Shown in pieces: positions 8,438-18,698 of a stretch of DNA of 64,000 bases. This stretch comes from Daejeonella oryzae DSM 19973 (GTDB taxonomy: Bacteria; Bacteroidota; Bacteroidia; Sphingobacteriales; Sphingobacteriaceae), in the NCBI RefSeq assembly GCF_000422945.1, contig NZ_AUHA01000002.1, forward strand, positions 1,488,001 through 1,552,000. Reading direction: 5' to 3'. The notes under the pieces were generated by a model. That model ran no database searches. It was not told the origin of the DNA and saw only the letters and a list, made by a program, of their open reading frames with translations. Numbering within the stretch: position 1 is the stretch's first letter; every line of letters begins with the position of its first letter. A program made the position numbers and the translations under genes.

Positions 8438-9430
8438 ATGGCAATCTTAGCATTTCAGAAACCTGATAAAGTTATCATGCAGAAATCTACGGATTTCGAC
8501 GGGACATTTGAATTCAGACCATTAGAGCCTGGTTTCGGTGTTACCATTGGTAATGCTTTACGGCGGATTCTTTTATCTTCTCTTGAAGGTTTTGCAATAA
8601 CTTCTGTTCGCTTTTCAGGTGTTTCTCATGAGTTTTCTACCATCAAAGGTGTTGTAGAAGATGTTACTGAGATCATCTTAAACTTGAAGCAGGTTCGTTT
8701 CCAGAAAATTGGTGACTCAGGCGATTCTGAAAAGATCTTTGTCATAATTAACGGTCAGGATCAGTTCAAAGCAGGTGATATTTCTAAATTTTCAAATAAT
8801 TTTGAAGTATTAAATTCTGATATGGTGATCTGTAACATGGAATCATCTGTTACTTTGGAAATTGAATTGACAGTTAACAAAGGCCGAGGTTACATTGCAG
8901 CAGAAGAAAATAAAAATGCTGATGCTCCTGTAGGTGTGATTGCAATTGATTCGATTTATACTCCAATCAAAAATGTAAAATTCACTATTGAGAATTTCCG
9001 TGTTGAGCAGAAAACAGATTATGAGAAGTTAATTCTTGATATTTCTACTGACGGTTCAATTCATCCGGAAGAAGCTTTGAAAGAAGCTGCTAAAATATTG
9101 ATTCATCACTTCATGTTATTCTCTGATGAGAACATCATGTTTGAATCTCAGGCCAAAGAAGAAACTAAAGAAGTTGACGAGGAAATTTTACATATGCGTA
9201 AAATCCTTAAAATGGAATTAGTTGATTTAGATCTATCAGTACGAGCATTAAACTGTTTAAAAGCAGCAGATATCCGCTCACTTGCTGATCTGGTTTCTTA
9301 CGATGTTGCTGATATGTTAAAATTCAGAAACTTTGGTAAAAAGTCATTAACTGAGATACAGGATCTGGTTAAATCGAAAGGATTATCTTTTGGTATGAAC
9401 CTTTCAAAATTCAAATTAGACGAAGAATAA
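8438..9430 (+). CDS. rpoA: DNA-directed RNA polymerase subunit alpha
   Basis: RNA polymerase alpha (330 aa). The N-terminal assembly domain (about residues 1-230) shows [26 protein letters not shown] and the dimerisation and beta-binding regions. The C-terminal domain (about 255-320) has [37 protein letters not shown], the helix-hairpin-helix surface that binds UP elements and activators. Normal length for Bacteroidota. Confidence 0.98.
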   Translation: MAILAFQKPDKVIMQKSTDFDGTFEFRPLEPGFGVTIGNALRRILLSSLEGFAITSVRFSGVSHEFSTIKGVVEDVTEIILNLKQVRFQKIGDSGDSEKIFVIINGQDQFKAGDISKFSNNFEVLNSDMVICNMESSVTLEIELTVNKGRGYIAAEENKNADAPVGVIAIDSIYTPIKNVKFTIENFRVEQKTDYEKLILDISTDGSIHPEEALKEAAKILIHHFMLFSDENIMFESQAKEETKEVDEEILHMRKILKMELVDLDLSVRALNCLKAADIRSLADLVSYDVADMLKFRNFGKKSLTEIQDLVKSKGLSFGMNLSKFKLDEE

Positions 9431-9502
9431 TAAGCGAACGGCATAATTCCCGGTCCCTTTTAAGGTTGACTGACGGTATGCACGTGCACAACAAAACAAA
9501 CA

Positions 9503-10069
9503 ATGAGACACGGTAAAAAAATTAATCATTTAAGTCGTACAGACAGTCATCGCCGGTCGATGCTTTCTAACATGGCTTCTTCGCTTATCCTGCACAAGCG
9601 TATTACTACTACACTTGCTAAGGCAAAAGCTTTACGTACCTATGTAGAGCCTTTGATAACTAAATCGAAAACAGATTCTACGCATTCACGCCGTACTGCT
9701 TTTAGTTATTTAAAAGATAAAGAAGTAGTAGCAATGCTATTCCGCGAAATCGCTGAAAAAGTGGCAACCCGTCCGGGTGGTTACACTCGTATTCTAAAAT
9801 TGGGCAATCGTTTAGGTGATAATGCTTCAATGGCTATGATCGAGTTAGTTGATTTTAACGAACTTTATACAACTGGCGAAGTTGCTGCTGAAAAGAAAAC
9901 AACTCGTCGTCGTGGTGCTAAAGCTAAAAAAACCGATACACCGGCAACTGAAACCAAAGCTTCTGCTAAAGCAGAGAAAGAAGAAGTAAAAGCTGCTGAT
10001 ACGGAAGTTAAAGAAGAAACTCCTGCAACTGATGCTGCAGCAGACACAACTTCTGAAGATAAAGCTTAA
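9503..10069 (+). CDS. rplQ: 50S ribosomal protein L17 with long C-terminal extension
   Basis: The first 125 or so residues are typical L17 ([34 protein letters not shown] and [28 protein letters not shown]). About 60 further residues form a low-complexity tail rich in Ala, Lys, Glu, Thr and Asp, basic first ([11 protein letters not shown]) and then acidic. Common L17 is 115-130 aa. Tails of this kind occur in Bacteroidota and are probably disordered; their role is unknown. A strong terminator ends the supercluster 17 bp downstream. Confidence 0.97.
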   Translation: MRHGKKINHLSRTDSHRRSMLSNMASSLILHKRITTTLAKAKALRTYVEPLITKSKTDSTHSRRTAFSYLKDKEVVAMLFREIAEKVATRPGGYTRILKLGNRLGDNASMAMIELVDFNELYTTGEVAAEKKTTRRRGAKAKKTDTPATETKASAKAEKEEVKAADTEVKEETPATDAAADTTSEDKA

Positions 10070-10086
10070 GCAATATAAAATTTATA

Positions 10087-10116
10087 AAAGCCCTGCTCAA
10101 TGAGCAGGGCTTTTTT
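10087..10116 (+). terminator. Rho-independent terminator after rplQ
   Basis: AAAGCCCTGCTC and GAGCAGGGCTTT form a perfect GC-rich stem with an AAT loop, followed by a run of six T. It closes the ribosomal supercluster. The stem is almost identical to the one after acnA at 44785-44814. Confidence 0.93.
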
Positions 10117-10312
10117 GTTGACTGATAATTTGTGTGAAATTTATCATTCTCTGATTCTTCAATTCTGCCATCCTGTCATTTTAAATTTTACAGGTAATGA
10201 CGTATTTCTTAATGAATGTATGTCATCAATTCCGTCAATGCTACTTGGCACATTGCTTGTTATTCAGCTAGAGTATATTGAATTAAATTTTTAAACTAAA
10301 GAATATATTAAC

Positions 10313-12235
10313 ATGTCAAAAATCATTGGTATCGACTTAGGAACCACAAATTCATGTGTTGCAGTAATGGAAGGTAATGAGCCTGTCGTTATTTCTAACA
10401 GTGAAGGGAAGCGTACCACTCCATCAATTGTTGCTTTTATAGAAGGTGGAGAACGCAAAGTGGGTGATCCGGCAAAACGCCAGGCAATCACAAACCCTAC
10501 AAAAACTATATCTTCTATCAAACGCTTCATGGGAAATGGCTTTGATGAAGTAAAGAAGGAAATGGAACGTGTTCCATATACAGTTGTCAAAGGCGATAAC
10601 AACACTCCGCGTGTTGAGATTGATGGCCGTAAATATACTCCTCAGGAAATTTCTGCAATGGTATTGCAGAAGATGAAAAAAACTGCAGAAGATTTCTTAG
10701 GTCATGAAGTAACCGAAGCGGTTATCACCGTACCTGCTTACTTTAATGATTCACAGCGTCAGGCAACTAAAGAAGCCGGAGAGATCGCTGGTTTAAAAGT
10801 AGCCCGTATAATCAATGAGCCTACAGCCGCAGCTTTAGCATACGGTCTGGATAAAGCTCATCGCGATATGAAAATCGTAGTATTTGATTGCGGTGGTGGT
10901 ACTCATGACGTTTCTGTTCTTGAATTGGGTGAGGGTGTATTTGAAGTAAAATCTACAGATGGTGATACACACCTGGGTGGAGATGACTTTGATGCGGTTA
11001 TCATCGACTGGATGGCAGACGAATTTAAAAGTGATGAAGGTATCGACCTGCGTAAAGATCCAATGGCATTACAGCGTTTGAAAGAAGCTGCTGAGAAAGC
11101 TAAGATCGAATTATCAAGTACTGCACAAACAGAAATTAACCTTCCATATATTTCTGCAGGTGATGGAATGCCGAAGCACCTTGTTAAAACGTTAACCCGT
11201 GCTAAATTTGAATCTTTAGCAGATAGTTTAATTAAGCGTACAATTGATCCTTGCAGAACTGCTTTGAAAAATGCAGGCTTAAAAACTACAGATATTGACG
11301 AGATTATTTTGGTTGGTGGATCAACACGTATCCCGGCTATCCAGGATGCAGTTAAATCTTTCTTCGGTAAAGACCCTTCAAAAGGTGTTAACCCGGATGA
11401 GGTTGTTGCAATTGGTGCAGCTATTCAGGGTGGTGTGTTAACCGGAGAAGTGAAAGATGTATTGTTATTAGACGTTACTCCACTTTCTCTAGGTATCGAA
11501 ACCATGGGTGGTGTAATGACTAAATTAATAGAGGCTAATACAACCATCCCAACTAAAAAGTCTGAAGTATTTTCAACAGCATCAGATAATCAACCATCAG
11601 TAGAGATTCATGTTTTACAGGGTGAGCGCCCAATGGCAAATCAAAACAGAAAGCTTGGTAATTTCCATTTGGATGGTATTCCTCCTGCTCCTCGTGGTAT
11701 TCCTCAGATCGAAGTTACATTTGATATTGATGCCAATGGTATTCTGCATGTTGCTGCAAAAGATAAAGCAACTAATAAAGAGCAGAAAATCCGTATTGAA
11801 TCTTCTTCAGGTTTAACTGATGAAGAAATCAAGAAAATGAGAGATGAAGCTGAAGCTAATGCTGAGTCTGATCAGAAAGCCAGAGAAGAAGTTGAAAAAT
11901 TGAATGCTGCTGATGCTTTAATTTTCTCTACTGAAAAACAACTGAAAGAGTATGGTGATAAAATCTCTGCTGAGAAGAAAGCACCTATCGAAGAAGGTTT
12001 AAAGAAATTGAAAGATGCTCATGCTTCTAAAGATTTCGCTTCTATGGAAACTGCTCAAACTGAATTACAGGAATCATGGAATGCCGCATCTGAAGAAATG
12101 TATAAAGCAACTCAGGAAACTGCGGGTGCGGAAGCTGGAAACGGCCAGGCAACTGGTTCAGGTCCTTCAGGTGAAGCAGATGATTCTGTAACTGATGTTG
12201 ATTTTGAAGAAGTAAAGGAAGACGATAAGAAATAA
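10313..12235 (+). CDS. dnaK: Molecular chaperone DnaK (Hsp70)
   Basis: DnaK (640 aa) is the ATP-driven Hsp70 chaperone. The nucleotide-binding domain (about 1-380) holds [17 protein letters not shown], a phosphate-2 motif ([16 protein letters not shown]) and [13 protein letters not shown]. The substrate-binding domain (about 385-600) starts after the [19 protein letters not shown] linker. The C-terminus is acidic and Gly/Ser-rich ([15 protein letters not shown]). It stands alone here: no grpE or dnaJ is adjacent. The 195-bp upstream gap shows no clear CIRCE element or TAnnTTTG box. Confidence 0.98.
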   Translation: MSKIIGIDLGTTNSCVAVMEGNEPVVISNSEGKRTTPSIVAFIEGGERKVGDPAKRQAITNPTKTISSIKRFMGNGFDEVKKEMERVPYTVVKGDNNTPRVEIDGRKYTPQEISAMVLQKMKKTAEDFLGHEVTEAVITVPAYFNDSQRQATKEAGEIAGLKVARIINEPTAAALAYGLDKAHRDMKIVVFDCGGGTHDVSVLELGEGVFEVKSTDGDTHLGGDDFDAVIIDWMADEFKSDEGIDLRKDPMALQRLKEAAEKAKIELSSTAQTEINLPYISAGDGMPKHLVKTLTRAKFESLADSLIKRTIDPCRTALKNAGLKTTDIDEIILVGGSTRIPAIQDAVKSFFGKDPSKGVNPDEVVAIGAAIQGGVLTGEVKDVLLLDVTPLSLGIETMGGVMTKLIEANTTIPTKKSEVFSTASDNQPSVEIHVLQGERPMANQNRKLGNFHLDGIPPAPRGIPQIEVTFDIDANGILHVAAKDKATNKEQKIRIESSSGLTDEEIKKMRDEAEANAESDQKAREEVEKLNAADALIFSTEKQLKEYGDKISAEKKAPIEEGLKKLKDAHASKDFASMETAQTELQESWNAASEEMYKATQETAGAEAGNGQATGSGPSGEADDSVTDVDFEEVKEDDKK

Positions 12236-12256
12236 CACTTATCAACTTATAAACAA

Positions 12257-12286
12257 GAAACCCCGCTCATTTTTGAGCGGGGTTTT
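12257..12286 (+). terminator. Terminator after dnaK (between convergent genes)
   Basis: GAAACCCCGCTCA and TGAGCGGGGTTTTC form a GC-rich stem around a short T loop, with T-rich sequence after it. The A-rich left arm lets it work for the convergent minus-strand gene as well. Confidence 0.9.
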
Positions 12287-12351
12287 CTGTTATATATAAA
12301 TCCTGAGCTTTTACAGAATCTTAAAATGTGAAAAATTTCACTGATTAAAAT

Positions 12352-13251
12352 TTAGTTCCAGAGATTATTTGGATACTCTCCGCTGCTTACAAGCTTGTCA
12401 ATGCTGGCCTGTACAATTGGCTTATCTTCTTTATAAGTAACACCAAACCATTTAGCGTCTGTAGGGATAACTTTAAAAGTCGCAATGTTGTGTTTGATGA
12501 GATGATCAGCAATTAGCGGAATGAAAAATTCAGCTTTTGGATCATTCTCATTATTTTTTACAAATTCTACGAAAAGCTCTTCGATTGTCGGGAAAACGTG
12601 TGGCGTAAATCCCCAAAAATTCATAGAAACAGGAGTTGAAGCATCTAAAGGAAATTCTTTATCGTTTTCTTCAAACACAATTCCACCGTTTTTTGAATAT
12701 ACTTTGGTACGCTCATCAATTTCACTCATATTTCCCTTATCATCTGTTTGACAAACTCCGCGGGATACAGAACCGTTTTCAGAAAGTGTGTTGCCTATTT
12801 TGTAACCAACAATACTGTATTTATTCTCTGCGGCTTCTGATGTTAAAAATGTGGCCATGTTTTTAAAAGCCTCGTAACCATAATAATCATCGGCATTAAT
12901 TACACAAAAAGGTTCGTGAACCTGATTTTTTGCTTCTAAAATCGCATGACCTGTTCCCCATGGTTTTGCTCTTTCAATTTCTTTGTCAATTCCGTATTTC
13001 TGCAGATCAAAGGTTTGAAAAACATAATCGGTTTCTACTTTACCAGCGAGTTTTGGCTCAAAAATAGATTTAAAATTATCTAAAAATTCTTCCTTAATTA
13101 TAAAAACAACCTTTCCAAAACCAGCCTTAATAGCATCAGAAATAGAATAATCAATAATTGTTTCTCCGTTCGGACCAAATCCGTCAGTTTGCTTCATGCT
13201 ACCGTAGCGGCTGGCCATTCCGGCAGCTAAAATCAGTAATGTTGGTTTCAT
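12352..13251 (-). CDS. Sugar-phosphate nucleotidyltransferase family protein
   Basis: A 299-aa protein of the NTP_transferase fold. The N-terminus TLLILAAGMASRYGSMKQTDGFGPNGETIIDYSISDAIKAGF gives the nucleotide-binding loop (LAAGxxxRxG), and FCVINADDYYGYEAF carries the metal-binding Asp pair. Family members couple a sugar-1-phosphate to an NTP; the exact sugar cannot be read from sequence. It is the last gene of a minus-strand block. A further 153-bp gap separates it from the HerA-like gene, so it may have its own promoter. Confidence 0.8.
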   Translation of the reverse strand: MKPTLLILAAGMASRYGSMKQTDGFGPNGETIIDYSISDAIKAGFGKVVFIIKEEFLDNFKSIFEPKLAGKVETDYVFQTFDLQKYGIDKEIERAKPWGTGHAILEAKNQVHEPFCVINADDYYGYEAFKNMATFLTSEAAENKYSIVGYKIGNTLSENGSVSRGVCQTDDKGNMSEIDERTKVYSKNGGIVFEENDKEFPLDASTPVSMNFWGFTPHVFPTIEELFVEFVKNNENDPKAEFFIPLIADHLIKHNIATFKVIPTDAKWFGVTYKEDKPIVQASIDKLVSSGEYPNNLWN

Positions 13252-13404
13252 AAGTATTATAAGTAATGTTTAATTTTTATAAAATAAAACTTGGCTAAAA
13301 ATTAAGCTTGGTTAGCTAAATTAATAATTAGAGTATGATTACAGCAAAAAAGATTCCGAGTTTGCATTTTATGTACAACGATTTGTTATAATGGGCATTT
13401 ATTT

Positions 13405-14964
13405 TTAAAAACCGAACAAACTACCGGATTTTCCCCTTGGCTTTTTACCCGAAAGCATACCAAATAAGCCCCTGATAATAGCAGTACCAATTTGTCTTGT
13501 AAAAGGTGCATTAATCACCTTTTCCATGGTGCTTTTTTCAGGCCTGCCGGATTTCTGTTCTTCTTTGACCTTTTCTTTCTCTTTTAATATTTCCTGATCA
13601 ATTGCCAGCCGGTCGTTTACCTTTTTGGTGAGAATATCATATGCGCTTTCCGGATCAATTGTTTCTTTATATTTTCCATATAATTCGCTCGACTGAATCA
13701 GCGTATCTATATCAGCTGCCGGCATAGGTCCCATAACGGAGCGGGGAGGAGTTAAATGAGTGGCAACAACTTCAGTTGGAATTCCTTTTTCATTTAATAC
13801 AGTTATTAAAGCCTGCCCGGTTCCCAGCGAAGTTAAAATTCTATCAATCTCATAAAATTCTGATTTTGGGTAAGTATTAACCGTTTTTTTCAATGCTTCA
13901 ACATCGTTTGGAGTAAATGCTCTTAAAGCATGTTGTACCCTGTTTCCTAATTGTGCCAGAACGCTTTCAGGAACGTCCATTGGCGTTTGGGTGCAAAAGA
14001 ATACGCCAATTCCTTTAGAACGAATCAGTCTGATAACCGTTTCAATCTGTTCCAGAAAAGCTTTTGGAGAATCTTTAAAAAGTAAATGTGCTTCATCAAA
14101 GAAAAAAACCAGTTTAGGTTTATCCAGATCGCCGGCTTCCGGCATACTGTAAAAAATCTCGGCAAGTAAGCTTAACAGGAAGGTGGAAAAAAGAACCGGT
14201 TGGTTTTGAACATCGGATATATTTAACAAGCTTATTACTCCTTTGCCATCCACACGATTAAAAAGATCCTGAATTTCGAAAGATCTTTCTCCAAATATCT
14301 GAGCTAAACCCTGCTGTTCAATGGCAACAATTTTCCGAAGAATTGTTCCGGAGGTTGCGGTAGAAATAGATCCGTAATTTTCTTTAATCTCTGCAGCGCC
14401 CGGTCCTTCTGATAAGTAAGAAATAACTTTTTTCAGATCATTCAGATCAACCAGTGCAAGCGTATTGTCATCAGCATATTTAAATATGACGGCCATCACA
14501 CCTGCCTGAGTTTCGTTTAATCCAAGAATTTTAGACAATAATACAGGGCCGAACTCAAGTATTGTGGCCCGCATCTGTGCTCCGGATTTTCCGGTTAAAG
14601 AATAAAGCTCTACCGGGAAACCGGATGGATTAAAAGGCATACCTAATGCAGTAGCTCTTTCTTCGAGTTTTGCATTGGTTGGCCCCGGCTGATTTAAGCC
14701 TGAAAGGTCACCTTTAACATCGAGCATAAAAACCGGAACACCTGCATCAGAAAGTTGTTCGGCAATTAATTGGAGAGTTCTGGTTTTGCCGGTTCCGGTT
14801 GCACCGGCTATCAGCCCGTGCCTGTTCATCATTTTTAATGATAAATTAACCTGAGCTTCAGCAATAATCGCCCCGTCTAAAATTCCGGCGCCTAAGTAAA
14901 TCGAAGGGTTTTGGGTATTATAAGATGAATTGATTTTCTCGGTAAACAAAACTTTTTTTTCCAT
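13405..14964 (-). CDS. HerA/DUF853-like P-loop ATPase
   Basis: A 519-aa DUF853-family ATPase related to HerA helicases. Walker A lies at residues 54-61 (GATGTGKT) and is followed by FMLDVKGDLSGL. Walker B is near residue 286-292 (LVFFFDEAHLLF). A further motif FFCTQTPMDVPESVLAQLGNRVQHALRAFTP matches the HerA type. The C-terminus is basic and charged. The cellular role of this family is poorly known; no NurA-like nuclease is adjacent. The gene follows the S9 peptidase in the same direction with a 79-bp gap. Confidence 0.82.
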   Translation of the reverse strand: MEKKVLFTEKINSSYNTQNPSIYLGAGILDGAIIAEAQVNLSLKMMNRHGLIAGATGTGKTRTLQLIAEQLSDAGVPVFMLDVKGDLSGLNQPGPTNAKLEERATALGMPFNPSGFPVELYSLTGKSGAQMRATILEFGPVLLSKILGLNETQAGVMAVIFKYADDNTLALVDLNDLKKVISYLSEGPGAAEIKENYGSISTATSGTILRKIVAIEQQGLAQIFGERSFEIQDLFNRVDGKGVISLLNISDVQNQPVLFSTFLLSLLAEIFYSMPEAGDLDKPKLVFFFDEAHLLFKDSPKAFLEQIETVIRLIRSKGIGVFFCTQTPMDVPESVLAQLGNRVQHALRAFTPNDVEALKKTVNTYPKSEFYEIDRILTSLGTGQALITVLNEKGIPTEVVATHLTPPRSVMGPMPAADIDTLIQSSELYGKYKETIDPESAYDILTKKVNDRLAIDQEILKEKEKVKEEQKSGRPEKSTMEKVINAPFTRQIGTAIIRGLFGMLSGKKPRGKSGSLFGF

Positions 14965-15011
14965 GCCGTCAATTTTTGGATTTCTGAATTTACAATAAAA
15001 TCTATTAATGT

Positions 15012-15027
15012 ACTGGTATACACCAGT
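15012..15027. repeat. Short inverted repeat between S9 peptidase and HerA-like genes
   Basis: ACTGGT and ACCAGT arms around ATAC, in the 79-bp gap between two co-directional minus-strand genes. No T-run follows. It may be a weak operator or chance. Confidence 0.3.
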
Positions 15028-15043
15028 TGCCTTTACATCTTGA

Positions 15044-17461
15044 TTATTTAGTTACTTTTTCCGGTTTTGCTTTCTTAACGTATTTTTCAAGCCAGTTATC
15101 CATTTCCCACATCATATGCAATACAGATTCTCTTCCCTGGTATCCATGGGCCTCGGCAGGTAAAATCACCAGTCGGGTTGTAGCGCCATGCCCTTTAAGC
15201 GCATTGTAAAAACGTTCACTTTGCATGGGGAATGTTCCCGAATTATTGTCTGCTTCGCCGTGGATAAGTAATAAGGGCTCCTTAATTTTATCGGCATATG
15301 AAAAAGGCGACATCTTATTGTAAACCTCGGGTGCTTCCCAATAAGTACGTTCTTCTGCCTGGAAACCAAATGGTGTTAATGTTCGGTTGTAAGCTCCGCT
15401 TCGGGCAATGCCCGCAGCAAATAGATCAGTATGGGCCAGCAAATTGGCAGTCATAAATGCACCATATGAGTGTCCGCCAACAGCAATTCTTGCGCTGTCT
15501 GCAACACCCATTTTTACCAGTGTATCAATAGCCGCCTGGGCATTATACCTGATCTGTTCAATAAAAGTATCATTTGGCTGATCATTGCTTTCACCAACAA
15601 TTGGCATGTCAGCATTATCTAAAATGGCGTAGCCGCGGTTTACCCAGTATATTGGCGAGCCTGAACTGATTCTTGTAAACTGATAAGGAGATCCCTTAAC
15701 TTGTCCGGCAGCCAAAGCAGTTTTAAACTCCCGCGGATAAGCCCACATCAATACCGGTAAAGCACCGTCAGAAGTGCTGTAGTTTTTTGGCAGGTAAAGT
15801 GTTGCGCTTAAATTTAATCCGTCAAGTCTTTTATAATTTAGCTGTTGTTTGATGACTCCTGCTAAACCAGGATACGGATTTGTGAAATCTGTTAATTGGG
15901 TATATGTGCTGTCGGCAAGTTTTACATGATAATAATTGGCAACCGAATCTGCAGATTCTCTGCTTATAATAAGGAATTTTGTGTTATTGAAGAACACAGG
16001 CTTTTCATAATAAGGCGCTTGCGAATGAAATAGGGTATCGGTTAATTTGGTTTTAATATTGAATTTTAGCAGAAAAGGACGATCTCCTTCCGGCGACGCT
16101 CCATTACTGATAGTAAAGATATTTTGATTTTCTGTCAGTAAAACGTCTCGCTTATAAGCATTTTTCTTGATGACGAATTTCCCGGGATCACTGTAAGCAT
16201 TTTCATAATAGCGGTCGAATAAGTTTACACGATAAGAGGCGTTTCCGGGTTTAATATAAACTCTTCTTTCAGCACGTGTTTTCCACCATCGCTCTGTAAC
16301 AATAGCAAGATCATCATCAGCCCAGTCAATATTATTAAATCTTAAATAACATTCTGCGAGTTTTTGAGCAGTTTTTTTAAATGGAGCTTCCAGCATGTAG
16401 ATAACATCTCTCAAAGGGACCTGCCGGTTCGGATCGCCTTCATCTTTTGCTTCAACCCAAAAAAGTGTTGATGCTTTATCAGTTCGCCAGCCAAATTCAC
16501 GGGGACCTTTAGGAACACCATCAAATCCGGATGGGATGTTATCTGCCAATGGCGCTTTAAAAAATGTCTTAACAAGTTTTCCCTTTACATTATAAACTGC
16601 CGTGGTATATGGAAATAAATTAGCAGGCACCATATAAGAGTAAGGGCGGTTAATTGTTTGAATTAGGATATGCTTGCCGTCTGGTGAAAAATCAAAAGAT
16701 TTATAGATAGCAGGGATATTCCAGTCTGCAGCTTCGCCTTCCAGGGGCACTATTTTCATTTGCGAACTTAAATAGTAATCAAATAATAATTCCTGATAAG
16801 GATTTTTTAAGAGATCCTGATAGGTTCTGGATGGTGCTGTTTTGCCAATGTTTTCCTGAACAATTGGACCGGTTGGACGCAGATCAGCTAGCGGAGGGTC
16901 TGCACGGTTTGTATCAACAAATTTTGCAAGTAATGATTTACTGCCAGGTGACCAGATAAATGGAGTGCCGTAAGTATCATTAAGGTATGATTCAGACAGT
17001 TTTTTAGCTTCTAAGGTTTTAATATCTGCTACCCAAAGTTCTATACCGTAAGCGGATAAATTACTGAATGCAATTTTACTTTCATCCGGCGACCAGCTTA
17101 CATCAGAGATTCTGAGAATTTCAGGCAAGCCTGTAAACTCGAATTCTTCATTTTTTTTTACTGACTTTAATTTAATTCCATTAAAATATGCAGATCTGCT
17201 CTGACCATTAGTTGCAGGATTTATTCTGAGTCCGGCAATTCTTAATTCGGGCTGTGCAACTTCTGAAATAGGAGGCAAACCAGGTTTTTGAAGAAGCAGC
17301 ATCCAGCTGCCGTCAGAATTTAATTTAATTTCGGGAGTAGTAGGTGCATCAACCAGATCAATTATTGATTGAGGTGGTGTTTGATAAGTCAGTTCCTCCT
17401 GTGCGAAGGCAGATAGTTTGAGGAAAATAAATCCCGCAAAGGCTAAAAGATTAAGTTTCAT
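15044..17461 (-). CDS. S9 family (prolyl oligopeptidase type) serine peptidase, exported
   Basis: An 805-aa secreted peptidase. A signal peptide covers residues 1-20 (MKLNLLAFAGFIFLKLSAFA). A beta-propeller region follows (about 60-530). The alpha/beta-hydrolase domain carries the nucleophile Ser in GGHSYGAF near residue 664, Asp in GEADNN near 736 and His in EAHGY near 771. It resembles glutamyl/acylaminoacyl peptidases and probably degrades peptides in the periplasm. It lies between M42 and HerA-like genes on the same strand. Confidence 0.88.
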   Translation of the reverse strand: MKLNLLAFAGFIFLKLSAFAQEELTYQTPPQSIIDLVDAPTTPEIKLNSDGSWMLLLQKPGLPPISEVAQPELRIAGLRINPATNGQSRSAYFNGIKLKSVKKNEEFEFTGLPEILRISDVSWSPDESKIAFSNLSAYGIELWVADIKTLEAKKLSESYLNDTYGTPFIWSPGSKSLLAKFVDTNRADPPLADLRPTGPIVQENIGKTAPSRTYQDLLKNPYQELLFDYYLSSQMKIVPLEGEAADWNIPAIYKSFDFSPDGKHILIQTINRPYSYMVPANLFPYTTAVYNVKGKLVKTFFKAPLADNIPSGFDGVPKGPREFGWRTDKASTLFWVEAKDEGDPNRQVPLRDVIYMLEAPFKKTAQKLAECYLRFNNIDWADDDLAIVTERWWKTRAERRVYIKPGNASYRVNLFDRYYENAYSDPGKFVIKKNAYKRDVLLTENQNIFTISNGASPEGDRPFLLKFNIKTKLTDTLFHSQAPYYEKPVFFNNTKFLIISRESADSVANYYHVKLADSTYTQLTDFTNPYPGLAGVIKQQLNYKRLDGLNLSATLYLPKNYSTSDGALPVLMWAYPREFKTALAAGQVKGSPYQFTRISSGSPIYWVNRGYAILDNADMPIVGESNDQPNDTFIEQIRYNAQAAIDTLVKMGVADSARIAVGGHSYGAFMTANLLAHTDLFAAGIARSGAYNRTLTPFGFQAEERTYWEAPEVYNKMSPFSYADKIKEPLLLIHGEADNNSGTFPMQSERFYNALKGHGATTRLVILPAEAHGYQGRESVLHMMWEMDNWLEKYVKKAKPEKVTK

Positions 17462-17532
17462 ACGTGTTTATAAAATGAGACTTCTCAAATACTGATTATC
17501 ATCCTGAGTTGAGCCACCATTAATAGATTGGT

Positions 17533-17559
17533 TGTCTGACATTTTCATGATGTCAGACA
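17533..17559. repeat. Perfect 10-bp inverted repeat between M42 and S9 peptidase genes
   Basis: TGTCTGACAT (17533-17542) pairs with ATGTCAGACA (17550-17559) around a 7-base loop. Neither side shows a T-run. It lies just past the 3' end of the M42 gene and about 70 bp before the S9 start. An operator or an mRNA-end hairpin are both possible. Confidence 0.5.
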
Positions 17560-17571
17560 CCCGAATTTTAT

Positions 17572-18675
17572 TTATTTAATCGACCGGAAATCATGATCAA
17601 CCTCAATATTTAACAATGATTCATAAATTAACCGAATTACATTGTCAACATCTTCTTTGTGTATCATTTCCACGGTGGTGTGCATGTATCGAAGAGGCAG
17701 AGAGATAAGCGCAGAAACCACGCCATCGTTAGAATAAGCAAAAGCATCTGTATCCGTTCCCGTTGAACGTGAAGACGCTTGTCTCTGAAAAGGAATATTA
17801 TTGTTTTCGGCAACCCTGATCAATAATTTATTAAGGTTGGTTTGAACGGCAGGTGCGTAAGAAACTACCGGTCCCTTGCCGCAGGCCAGATCGCCCTGAG
17901 AAATTTTATTGATCATTGGTGTTTGAGTATCATGAGTTACATCCGTTACGATGGCAACATGAGGCTTTATGCGGTGGGCGATCATTTCAGCACCGCGTAA
18001 GCCAATTTCTTCCTGTACTGAATTTACAATGTAAAGAGCGAAAGGAAGGGTTTTTTTATTCTCTTTTAATAAGCGGGCAACTTCGGCAATCATGAAACCG
18101 CCTGCACGGTTATCTAATGCACGGCCTACATAGTAACGATCATTTAAAACCATAAATTCATCATCGTACGTAATCACACAACCAACATGAATACCAAGTT
18201 TTTCAACTTCTTCTGCAGAAGTACAACCACAGTCGAGGAAAATGTTTTTTAATGAAGGAGCTTCTTCTTTTTCACCGCTGCGTGTATGGATTGCAGGCCA
18301 TCCGAAAACTGCTTTTACAATTCCTTTTTCGGTGTGAATATTTACTCTTTTAGACGGTGCAATCTGGTGGTCAGAGCCGCCATTTCTGATCACGTAAATT
18401 AAACCTTCTTTATTAATGTAATTTACATACCAAGAAATTTCATCGGCATGAGCCTCAATAACTACCCGGTAAGGAGCTTCAGGATTAATTACTGCTACTG
18501 CAGTACCGTAATTGTCTACGAAATGCTCGTCAACATATGGTTTTAAATAGTCAAGCCATAAACGTTGTCCTTCCCATTCGTAGCCGGTTGGCGAGGGGTT
18601 GTTGATGTACTTTTCAAAAAACTGAAGAGATTGTTCGGTAACTACCGGAATGTGCTTATTTTCTTTCTTAGCCAT
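17572..18675 (-). CDS. M42 family metallopeptidase (glutamyl/tetrahedral aminopeptidase type)
   Basis: A 367-aa di-metal aminopeptidase. Metal ligands and catalytic residues are visible: His-Asp in IEAHADEISW, Asp in ALDNRAGGFM, the Glu pair in VQEEIGLRG, Asp in IVTDVTHD and His in RYMHTTVEM. Family members form large tetrahedral cytosolic complexes that trim peptides. It lies 110 bp upstream of the exported S9 peptidase gene, so the two may act on the same peptide pool, though that is inference. Confidence 0.9.
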   Translation of the reverse strand: MAKKENKHIPVVTEQSLQFFEKYINNPSPTGYEWEGQRLWLDYLKPYVDEHFVDNYGTAVAVINPEAPYRVVIEAHADEISWYVNYINKEGLIYVIRNGGSDHQIAPSKRVNIHTEKGIVKAVFGWPAIHTRSGEKEEAPSLKNIFLDCGCTSAEEVEKLGIHVGCVITYDDEFMVLNDRYYVGRALDNRAGGFMIAEVARLLKENKKTLPFALYIVNSVQEEIGLRGAEMIAHRIKPHVAIVTDVTHDTQTPMINKISQGDLACGKGPVVSYAPAVQTNLNKLLIRVAENNNIPFQRQASSRSTGTDTDAFAYSNDGVVSALISLPLRYMHTTVEMIHKEDVDNVIRLIYESLLNIEVDHDFRSIK

Positions 18676-18698
18676 TATATTTATTGCTGATATATTTA

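Noticed and set aside
9865-10047. A minus-strand Ala/Ser/Val-rich frame within rplQ
   Set aside because: It is the antisense of the low-complexity L17 tail.
10100-10294. A 64-aa frame between the rplQ terminator and dnaK
   Set aside because: It starts inside the terminator hairpin, has no recognisable motif and covers the dnaK promoter region.
10118-10312. CIRCE heat-shock operator before dnaK
   Set aside because: The conserved TTAGCACTC-N9-GAGTGCTAA inverted repeat is not present.
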